A DNA stretch of 64,000 nucleotides from Congeria kusceri. Its lineage: Eukaryota > Mollusca > Bivalvia > Myida > Dreissenidae. Below are positions 24,101-36,100 of this stretch, piece by piece. The position numbers and the translations under genes were made by a program. The DNA is taken from positions 2,648,501-2,712,500 of the forward strand of contig CM051034.1 of the NCBI GenBank assembly GCA_027627225.1, in the 5' to 3' direction. The stretch's first letter is position 1; each line of letters starts with the position of its first letter. The notes below the pieces were generated by a model. That model ran no database searches. It was not told the origin of the DNA and saw only the letters and a list, made by a program, of their open reading frames with translations.

Positions 24101-27100
24101 TTCAAATGTACCTAAAATTTTGGTTCAGCGCAAAACTTAAACCAATGACTATAACTCCAAAACAGTTATAAACGATTTACACTTGTATTGTCAACGTCCC
24201 TTAGTATCTATCAAAACGATGGTTGTATGTTAGATCCTTTTTTGCCTTTTTTTCTTTAGACAGAAAGTGCTCGAAAAGAACTGTAGGCCGCATAACTCGT
24301 GAGTGCTCTATAAAAACTGAGGTTTTGGAAATTGCCACGTACATGTATTACGCTGATATTTGATTAAATACAATACTTATAAAACTTAGCTTGCATGCAT
24401 ATTGGCGATTACCTTCTAAATCTTTCCGTATCATCCTGAGAAACACTTCCGGTGAATGCCCCACAGGCGACGTCCATTGTCGATCCCTGCGGGTACGCAC
24501 CGCCAACCAGAAGTGGTGACACCGAGGTTAGGTTAACAGACGGCGATTTCGATACCGCATCACCTAGGTGCGGAAATAGTTAACACTAGTTATACATGTA
24601 CTCGTATATGAGTGTTGTGAATGCAAACTGCGTTGTCTATTTAAATGCTGCGTAAGTTGGGTTTGGTGTCTGTACCAATGGACGTTGAGATCTCAGTCTT
24701 TTTAAGCAACTGATTTAATGCTTTTAGCTAAAGACCATAAAAAAACTGCAAGTAGATAGATTCCTCGTAAATAAAAAGATTTGTATGATTGATTGCGGAC
24801 ACATAATCACATTATCACAACGATTACCTAGTTTTTCCAGAAGCTCTTTCACCATTGTGTGCTCCACGTGACCCGATCTGCGCGTGCGCGAAAGCAGCGA
24901 CCTCTTGCGGCGATCACTTATCGGCTTCCTCGCTACGCATGCGCTAACCTTCGTGTCGTTTTTCGCAACGTACGCGAAATTGGCGCACACGGCAAGCTCG
25001 CTGAGACGCCGTTGGATGTAGTCATCGGTTTCCAAGACAGCGGGCAAAAAAGTTTTGGCTTGTGTGATGGAAATTTCTGCCCCGCGTCCCTCGTAGAACA
25101 CGGATTCGTTGCCATGGCGGCCGTTGGGAAATTCGGACGTGTCTTCGTCAAACGCTTCGAGAATAAATAGCTTTCCTGGGAAAACAAACTGGATATGATA
25201 ACGTATATGAACTACATTTTATTCAGGAGTCAGTGCTTATTAATAATGTCAGTAAGCTTCTCCTTTTCGTAAATTTTCAGTTTGTTTCAGTGGAATTGAG
25301 AAGATCGGGCGACTGTGCATAAATACTAATTGAAATGTACATACAAGTAATAAAGTATTATTTTCTATGACCTATAGCAGAATATGTTTAGCCGTGTATT
25401 AATGTACAGTATGTGACCAAATGTTGTCCTTATACTAGCAGAAATAGCTGCAGTGGCGTTCATAGTTGTCACTTATTTTTCTCATTCCGAGTTAATTAAT
25501 GTTTTTATTCCATGCTAACAATTTTTTTTATATAAATCTTAATGTTAGTCGTACATCACTGCGCTTTTCTACTTAGATCTACCATTGTGACGTTTGGATT
25601 CAGTCGCCATTTCTAGGAACTTTTGTCTACATACAATATGCGTTTCGAATAATTATGTAAGAAGCTATTTTTGAATTTGAATAAATAAAACTCACTTTCT
25701 GGCCATTCTGCCTGTATAAATTTCGCAAGTCTTGACACAGAGGCTGCCAATTCCGTAGAAACAATGCGATCCGCGCATGCGTTAGTGACGTCATCTGCAA
25801 CCACGTGATCCCTGCAATCTACGCATGCGCGACCGGGTTTGCCGCACCACGTGGCGTTGCGTTCCTCGGCGGAAAAGAGCACGTAGTCACCCCAGAGTTG
25901 ATAGAGGCTTCAAAATAGAAGACGGAGTGTTAAATAAAAATGGAAATAAACTTCGAACAAACTCAACTGCTTCGAAAATTCCAAATGAAAGAAACGAAGA
26001 CTTAAATTGTGCCAGGTTTCATTCCCCGCTCCGAAGCAGCATTAGACTTGTCCCTGTATTTTTCAGATGAGAGCAAACTTGAGAAGGGATGTTTTTAGTC
26101 CGAATTTATGCCAATCTTTTTTTATGATTTTACGAGCACATGATAAAAAGTTAATTTTGAAATCGGGAATGCTCGAGTGCTGTGGCCAAACGGGGAGCCG
26201 TTTCATCAATGGTTGCAGTGCAAAGGCTGCCGGAACTATTTCAAAGCAAGCCTTGAAAACAGCAATCACAGCTGATGTGTAAACATACAAATTACCTTGC
26301 GAACTCGAGGTCGTTCCGTGTCAGTTTCTTGCTCGGATACCCGCACGCCGTCTCCATGGTGACGTCAGCGTTCTTCTCGAAGTTATCCGCGTGACAGTCC
26401 GCGTGGCACGTGTGTGAAAGCTCCGCCTCCAAAATGTTGATCTTGCGTGAAAGGCTGTCCATCACCTTGACGTTCCTTGAAACAAATCAAAGCAACTTTA
26501 AAGGGCCCTGTTCACATATTGGCAAACTGACAATTTAAAAAAATGTTGTCACAGATCTCAAAAAGAAATTATACATTACTGGCGAAGTACGTAAATCCGG
26601 ACACTTTAGCTAGTTTTTGGACAATTTTTCTCGATAATTGCATCAAACACAAATATGTAGTTAAACATAATAAGTAGGGTTTAATCTTAAGCTTTGGTTA
26701 AACTATTAGTGTACATTGCTATTTAAAAGTAACTGAATGAAGTGTTTAAAAAAGGCATGTAACATGTTTCGAAAAACGGATGGCGAGTACTTAAATCCGG
26801 ACACTTTTTAAATATACTTTACTTAAAATAAAATAAATAGAAATAAACATTAAACTACACTTGTAAGATTTCTTGTTTTTCTTCCTTTGTTTACCTTTTT
26901 CTGGTGTTTACTTTCATAATTTTCACTCTAAAGCTTTATTTATCGGAGGTAATGTTTTGATGTCATTCCCCCACGTGCAAATGTTTACATTTTTAAGGAA
27001 GAAAAAAAACAATAGTAAGTAAGTGAAATAATACTCTATCGATTCTGTTGAAACTTGACATATGGTGCTGAGACAGACGTGTGCATCAATCAATACATTA

Positions 27101-30100
27101 GAATTATTGGTCTTGATCATACACACGCATATTGTTCAGGTGTCCGGATTTAGGTACAGTCCGGATTAACATACTTAGGCAGTATATCCAAATAAGCGAA
27201 ATTAAACTCATGACTAAGAGATATATTGGAAATATCGTTTTGTTTATGGATAATAATTAATCGAAATGGATAAAATTAAAAAGCGTCTGTTACGCTTTTA
27301 ATCGGTATTTTGGAAAAAAGTACCGTTTTTCTTGTTATAATATTTGTTTTAGATTATTCCAAATGCTTTAGTTTTTGCAATTAAGACATTTTATGACATT
27401 TTCCAAAACAATACGAAAATCTGTAAACAAGTCCCTTTAACAACAAATAACATTTAACGGGATGTACCCGACCTAATATAAAAAAATTTACTTAAATGTA
27501 TATAATTAGCACATCGAGTTTATTATGACGGTGAATTTAGGATTTCAAAGTGCTACGGTTGTGCATATTAAGTAAGAAACAAAGGTTCGAACCAGCAATA
27601 AACAAACATGAAAAAGGCGACTATACTGTTTGAAGTTTGTGTACAATGTGCTTAACAATTAAATGAAATGAGTAAAAAAATTACTTATCAAAACTCATTT
27701 AATATATTGTAGTAATTAAACGGTATTTCCTAACTGTTATATAATTTTTTTTATTAGGTTTGACGTTTGTTGGGAAATGGCACTTAAAAATATATTTACA
27801 CGTGGTTGTCCCGATGATGTAGTAAAACAATTTTGTCAGAATTTCAGAATATTTCATAGCGTACCAAATATGAATTCCAAAAGCGTCCACGGAGAAATCT
27901 GTTTCCGCTACAGTGACGTTACTGTCGACGTAGACGTAAACGCGGTTGCAACGTTTGATCGTGTCACCCGTGGACACAGCGTTGATCGTAGGTCGTGTGC
28001 TGAAAACAACAACAAAAAAATTGCATTTGGTTTCAAAATTAACGCTGCCTCATATATAAGTGCTTGCATTGATTTATTTTCCGGAGTTTGACTTGCATCT
28101 CAATTTAAACGTGTATTGTGAAAAAAATATGTACTGGTAGAATATCTTTATTTGCTCTTCATGTTTTTGGGTGAAAGTGTTTCGACTGCAAACTTTTGCC
28201 CTCAGTTCGTATGGCTATTGTCAGTTCAAGAAGACCTGTGACAATACCTAGAACCCATGAATCTGGCAGAGGTTGAAAGTTCGTTTATTTAATTTACAAC
28301 ATTATAGAACAGAGCCGAACAGAACAGATATTTTATTAGCGGCTCGTAAAATACATCATCAAAGCAATTCCAAATGCAATAAAAGAAACTAGTTTACGGA
28401 AAGTTCTACTCCTGATAAGTTGATGTTTACAATTTATAATTTAATTATGTAAAAGTTGAATCATGTACATAATATTGAAAAGGTATTTCGGATGTAAAAC
28501 AAGAAACGTGGAAATTCTACGAAAACCAAATGTTTCAAACGAAATCCATAAAAGTCAGCACAATAATGAAAGAAAGTTCTGGGTGCCATATGCATTCCTA
28601 AGCGAGGTCCCGTTATAAGGCATCTATGTATGAAATTTCATTAAAATATCGAAATGCGTTCTCAAGCTATTGAACAGAAACCATTTTTGTATTTTTTAGT
28701 AACATTGACATTGACCTTGATCTCACCAACCCCATATGCAATCCCAAGCGAGGTCTAGATACAAGGTATCTATGTATGAAGTTTCATTCAAATATCTTGA
28801 TGCATTCTAAACTTATTGAGCGGAAACCAAATCTATTTTCAGTAACGGTGACCTTGACCTTGACCCAATCCATTTCATATGCAATCCCAAGCAAGGTCTC
28901 CATATATGGTATCTATGTATGAAGTTTTATTGAAATATCTTTATGGATTCTAAAGTTATTCAGCGGAAACCGTTTTTCTATTTTTAGTAACGGTGACCTT
29001 GACCTTGACCCCACCCACCCCATATGCAATCCCAAGCGAGTTCTCGATATATGGTATCTATATACGAAGCTTCATTAAAAATATGTCGATGCCTTCTCAA
29101 GTTATTGAGCGGAAGCCGTTTTTCTATTTTTAGTAACGGCGACCTTGACATTGACCCCACCCACTCCATATGCAATCCCAAGTGTGGTCTCAATATAAGG
29201 TATCTATGTATGAAGTTTCATTAAAATATCTTGATGCGTTCTCAAGTTATTGAGAGGAAACCGTTTTTCTATTTTTAGCAACGGGGACTTTGACCTTGAC
29301 CCCACCCATCCTATATGCAATCCCAAGCGAGGTCTGTATATAAGGTATCTATGTATGAAGTTTCATTAAAATATCTCAATCCGTTCTCGAGTTAGAGAGC
29401 GGAAACGAAAAGTTGACGCCGCCACCCCGCCAGCCCGCCCGCCCAACGATATACCATAATCTAAAAACGGAAATTTTTCTTCGACAAGGTTAACAATGGA
29501 ACAGCATTTTATTGCGAGTTTAAAATGCGAAGGCACGGACCAATTTTTGCAGGATACAAATTTATGTATAATTCGAAGAATTAAGACTTAACATTTTTGA
29601 ACTCGATTATCAGATTTTAACGATTTAATTATTTATTGATTTCCTGTAACTAATTGTGTCTTGGTTCGTGCTTAGTTCGCCATTTACATTACTCATTGAA
29701 CAATTGTTTTATAGATTATACACACTAATAACATGACACGCGCAGAGCATTCTATAGACAAAAAAAAAAATTCTCCATTGTTAAACTGCTAATAAACAAC
29801 CCGAAAAAAAAGTTCCGAAAATGTAAAAAAAAAAAAGTTCGCATTGAAATTTCAGAAAATGTAGTCAGGTCTTGTTAGAATAGAAAATCATGCGAAAACA
29901 TTTTCTTTATTAAATACAAACATGATCGAACAAATGTCTTTTTTTTAATAGTTATTTTAGAACAACGTTTCGTTTGTAACTAAGCGTACAGCCTTGCGTA
30001 CATATATATAGAGAGAAAGACCAAAACTTTGCTGGTCATCCGTCTAAAAATCTGTGCGTGCGATGCTATTTATATATTACTGCACGTTTTGCACGGGAAT

Positions 30101-33100
30101 ACTTGAGCGCTCGAGGAATTTCGTGCAGCTCGCGGACAGATCGCTTGCATACAGAAGGCTGACATAAACAATCGATATCTGACTTACATGTACATACTTA
30201 ACCACGACCAGAATTTATAATAAAGGAATGAAACAGTGGAAAGTGACAAACTGGTGTTTCTAATTAAAACATTAATTGTGTATTTTATGGCGCATTGGAT
30301 TTGAATAAACGGTCTGTCAGTTTATTATCTTATTATTTCTTTGCTTTAACTAATTCTTTAACAACTAGACATTTCTTATTTGGTATGAACTCTTATTGTG
30401 GATGTTTTTGTTTTAAATATATGCAAAATGTACATGCAGTTATTTGCCACAACGTTCAACAAAACATTGTAAATTCATACTTTTTAATGTACCAGTCCAT
30501 GTACACATGTAATTTATGAAATGAAACTATACTACGCGTATTTTTAAGAATTTAATATATCTTATTCGTATATGATACACTGTCGTCAAAACACACACAT
30601 AGTATTTATGTGTTTTTTTCATTATTGGATTGGGTAGTTATTTCTATTTGCACTTACAGATTTGACTACTTGAACAGCCCAACCAGTAGACTAGTTAGGA
30701 TCCGGCAACCGAACCGTGGGGAAACTGCTAGAGCAGCACGGCTCAACGTTACATGGCTAAGACATCCAACTGACACAAGACTGTGGTTAGTTACCTATCT
30801 AGTCAGGACTAAGACGGTTTACATCAACCGACCCACATATTGGAAACTGCTAGAGCAGCACGGCTGAACGTTAAATGACCAAGGCATCCAACTGACCAAG
30901 GACTGTGGTTAGTTACCTATCTAGTCCGGACTAAGACAGTTTATATACACTCGACCCACCGATTGGAAACTGCTAGACCAGTACGGCCCAACGTTACATG
31001 GCTAAGACATCCAACTGACACAAGACTGTGGTTAGTTACCTATCTAGTCAGGACTAAGACGGTTTACATCAACCGACCCACATATTGGAAACTGCTAGAG
31101 CAGCACGGCTGAACGTTAAATGACCAAGGCATCCAACTGACACAAGACTGTGGTTAGTTACCTATCTAGTCAGGACTAAGACGGTTTACATACAACCGAC
31201 CCACATATTGGAAACTGCTAGAGCAGCACGGCTGAACGTTAAATGGCCAAGGCATCCAACTGACACAAGATTGTGGTTAGTTACCTATCTAGTCAGGACT
31301 AAGACGGTTTACATACAACCGACCCACATATTGGAAACTGCTAGAGCAGCACGGCTCAACGTTAAATGGCCAAGGCATCCAACTGACCAAGGACTGTGGT
31401 TAGTTACCTATCTAGTCAGGATAAGACAGTTTACATACAACCGACCCACATATTGGAAACTGCTAGAGCAGCACGGCTGAACGTTAAATGACCAAGGCAT
31501 CCAACTGACCAAGGACTGTGGTTAGTTACCTATCTAGTCAGGACTAAGACAGTTTATATACACTCGACCCACATATTGGAAACTGCTAGAGCAGCACGGC
31601 TGAACGTTAAATGACCAAGGCATCCAACTGACCAAGGACTGTGGTTAGTTACCTATCTAGTCAGGACTAAGACAGTTTACATACAACCGACCCACATATT
31701 GGAAACTGCTAGAGCAGCACGGCTGAACGTTAAATGTCCAAGGCATCCAACTGACCAAGGACTGTGGTCAGTTACCTATCTAGTCAGGACTAAGACGGTT
31801 TATATACACTCGACCCACCGATTGGAAACTGCTAGACCAGCACGGCTCAACGTTACATGGCCAAGGCATCCAACTGACCAAGGACTGTGGTTAGTTACCT
31901 ATCTAGTCAGGACTAAGACAGTTTATATACACTCGACCCACCGATTGGAAACTGTAAGTAAGGTTTTGTTTGTTTGTTTATATACTGAACAAAAAAAAGA
32001 AACTAACGCTAAGTTTAAATGTTGATACTTTTTTACTTTTGAATAGATTTGTCTGAAATCAGCTGTTGTATAAGTTTGTCTTATGAATCAATTGGGATTA
32101 ACGTCAATTTTGCAAAGTATAACGATTTTAATAACCGCACGCCGTTCCCGGCTAGCTCAGTTGGTAGCTGGACTGCCAATCCGGTGATCGTGAGTTCGAA
32201 CCCCAGGCCGGCCACATCATCATGAAATCATTTCTACGGCCATTCTCCCCCTACCTCTGATTCCAGTAGGGCAGTTACTGACGTAGGTATGTGCACTTAG
32301 TACTGGCAAACCGCTTAGATCGGCTAAGCTTGCCCAGGAAAAGTGTGAGTAGGTTAACTGACCGGCGTGATATGACTGAAATACTGTTAAAAACGGCGGA
32401 TAATCCAAATACACAAACAATCAAACAAAATAACCGCATGTTTATTTATGATTGTACATTTCGTATTTAAACGTGACAATTTGGCATGTACTTAACGAGT
32501 TTTATTTCTTTTTTATTTATTTTTTGGGGTCAGTTTCTGTTAGTCTGCTTGTTAGCAACTTGACGCAAAATGTCATGAACGGATTCATTTGACGATTTAT
32601 GGTAAAGTTGGAAATGCACCAATAAACAAATTATTTCTAGTATATTTTGATGGTGATCCGGATCACCGTCTGGATCAATGAATCTTTTAAATCCATACAC
32701 ATACTAATAAACCATAAAAAGTACCTGTTATTAAGGGACTTTAAATTCTACCAAATGGCGTGTTGAAAGATGCGGACCAATGGTATAATACCAATCTACC
32801 TTATCTGTACCGGGAGCCCAAGTTTCATGTCGATGTCCTTCTGCGCCCAGGAGATGTACGGTGTTATGGTCATGTTCTGGAACATACCTTATCTGTACCG
32901 GTGGCCCGAGTTTCATGTCGATGTCCTTCTGCGCCCAGGAGATGTACGGTGTTATGGTCATGTTCTGGAACATACCTTATCTGTACCGGGAGCCCAAGTT
33001 TCATGTCTATGTCCTTCTGCGCCCAGGAGATGTACGGTGTTATGGTCATGTTCTGGAACATACCTTATCTGTACCGGGAGCCCAAGTTTCATGTCGATGT

Positions 33101-36100
33101 CCTTCTGCGCCCAGGAGATGTACGGTGTTATGGTCATGTTCTGGAACATACCTTATCTGTACCGGTGGCCCGAGTTTCATGTCGATGTCTTTCTGCGCCC
33201 AGGAGATGTACGGAGTTATAGTCATGTTCTGGAAGAACGCGAACGTTGCGTTGAATGTCCGGTTAGTGTCCACTCTCTGGTCAGTCGTGGTCGCTGTCCA
33301 GTTGTACACCGTCACCTCGTTCTTGGTAGGCTTGCCCTCTACGAAACTTTGTGCTGAAAACGCGAATGATATCTTTGCCTTATAGTTATGGTATAGTTAT
33401 AGTTTTTTATAGTAAAGAGTAATTCGTTGAAAAATATTATTGTCATCATCATTGTTATGATTGCTGTTGCTGTAATAATTCTCCACATCATCATCATCAT
33501 CTTCTTCATCTTTTTCTTCTTCTTCAATGTGATCATAATTACCATCATCATCATACGCTTATCATCATTACCTTCATCATCATCATCATACGCTCATCAT
33601 CATCATGATTACCATAATCATCATCATCATACGCTCGTCATCATCATGATCATCATCATCATTGCCACCACCATCATCATCATTATCATCATTACCATCA
33701 TCATCATCATCATAACCATCATCATCATCATTATCATCATTACCATCATCATCATAACCATCATCATTATTACCATCATCATCATTATCACCATCATCAT
33801 CATTATACGCTCATCATCAACATCATCATAACCATCGTTAACATCATCACCATTACAATGTTCATCATAATCATTACCACCATCGTCGTCGTCGTCATCA
33901 TCATAATCACTATCATGAGATGTGTTCTTTATTCAAATTTCCTGCATTTAACATAAGATAAAGAGTTTTTTTGTTGTTCTTATGTTGTATTTATTGACCG
34001 TAGAAATATTTGGTGTAATTTTCAAATGACTAACTATACTTGGAAACGCTTAATATATGGATCGAATTTATGAATCAGTCCGTTTTAAACTTGTGCATTA
34101 TTTCACCATTCCGCGAGTTGATTAAATGTGAGTACCTTCACCTTTTCGTCTACTTAAAGTGATTGATATACACGTACAAGTATATGAACACAGTGGGTGG
34201 AAATAAATGTTGAAACATTTTTACAAGTGTGGAAGTTAGATAAATATTAATGCAAAATAACACGAATTTTTATTGCATTCATTACATTCACTCATTCACT
34301 TACTAATTTACTTACTTATTTATTCACTCACTCACTCACTCGCTCATTCACTTACGCACGCTTTCGCTCCCTTACTAATTCACTAATTAACTCACTCACT
34401 CACGCACTCATTCACTCACTTACTCACTCACTCCCCCATTCACTTACTCACTCACTCGATCACCACTCATTCAATCACTTCTCACTTATTCCATACTCAT
34501 TCACTTACGCACTAACTCACTCATTCTTCACTCACTCACTCACTCATTAATTTTTCATTCGTTAAAATGAGTAATTAGGAATATGGGTTCACATTACACT
34601 CCCTATCACTGTTCTCCCTTTCCCCATCTTGTTTAAAACATACGATTTTCTTCCATGACTCAAATGCGTTAAAAAACTGCTATAAACAACTTCCTTAAGA
34701 ACACGACAACGCGGAAGATGCCGTTAGGGTTTTCAGTATATAAACATACAACTTAGTCACGATATTAACTCTAAAACAATTTACGAACAAACCGTGTGAC
34801 GTTTTTGACAAATTTCTCATTAGTTTCCTTGTGATTAACTTTTAAATACTCACAAATAATTGTTCTTCCGCGCAACTCGACATTCCCGGCGTAGTTTGTG
34901 GCGTGTTTTGTGACCGACTTCAGCGCGATATTGGCCTGCGTTGACGCGTTCACCGTCAGCATAATCGGCGCGAACGTTTTGAACGTCGCCAGCGGCACTT
35001 CGAATATCGGAGTGGAATGGTTCACCAACAGTACACCGATCTTAGTCAGTGAAATTTCCTGGTCTGTTGTTATGCTGCAAAAATAAACATAGTATATTAT
35101 ATCGTCATCATCATAAAAGTTATCATCATCACCACTTCAATTATCATGATCATCATCATCAACATCATCACTTTCATAACCATCATCACCACCATCATTA
35201 GTGTTTAAGTTAGAAGGGCAGAGGGGCATGGCGCTTGATTTGGAAAAGGGGCATTATGTGCGCGGCGAAACTGTTAAAAAGGGCACATTATATTTAAATA
35301 GTTTTTTCTTAAAGTATTACTGACTGATTTCTTTTATATATTTGATGATTATTAAGTGAATTTATTAACAAATTTTAATTTTCCAATATTATAAGTTCTT
35401 ATTATTAAGTTATATTATTGGTAAAGATCAGAAAAATTATTTATTTTTATCCAATGGGCAATCAAACAAGACATCTTTTAAACTAAAACGGTTCATGGGC
35501 AAGTTAAAATCAAGTTTATTAATGGAAAAATCCTATTACTCTGGTATAATTTTTATTTTTCATATTTTTATTGTAGAAAATATTTTTATTTTCATCATTA
35601 TGGTTTATATGAATTATGCTGTTGATGATGACCTTGCTACTACTATGTTGATTAATGATGAAAAGCAAACGTCAAGACAGAACATTAAGAACACAAACAT
35701 TGAAATTCGGATTGAAATGATTTATCCGAATATGTTATTCCGAAATTATAGCTAGTTCTGCAGTTCGTTTCTTTGGTGGATTTTTGGTTATTACTGGCAG
35801 AAACATGTATACACATGTATTTTTCATAGTTTATAAATAAAGATGACATTGAGTCTACATTTTTATGCATTCTGCCCTTTGAAATCACGTTTATCATAAA
35901 AATTAACGAAGCACAAACATGTTAGAAATTGCAAATGAAAACGAGGCTGTTAAAAGCAGACAAGAGGGCACGAGGCGCTAATTGCCTTTAAAAAGGGCAG
36001 GGTGGCGGATCAATAAAGGGACGTGGCGCTGCGCCGCGCTGATTAGGTCTGGGTAAATCACTAATCATAATCATCACTGCCATGACCATCATCAAAAGCA

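Noticed and set aside
26063..26290. A possible transposase fragment or extra exon (minus-strand frame with KACFEIVPAAFALQPLMK)
   Set aside because: No recognisable catalytic motif; it would disrupt the phase match between exons 8 and 9 and has no supporting splice sites.
32147..32214. A functional tRNA-Gly gene
   Set aside because: A and B boxes are present, but the acceptor and T stems do not pair and the sequence continues into a SINE body.
32800..33064. Intronic copies of the exon 7 end as true additional exons
   Set aside because: The apparent introns between copies would be 11 bp (gtatgttccag), too short to splice, and readthrough runs into a stop.
33427..33831. Isoleucine-rich or histidine-rich frames as membrane or metal-binding proteins
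   Set aside because: Pure (CAT)n microsatellite; the same holds at 18376-18639, 35988-36206 and 47612-47815.
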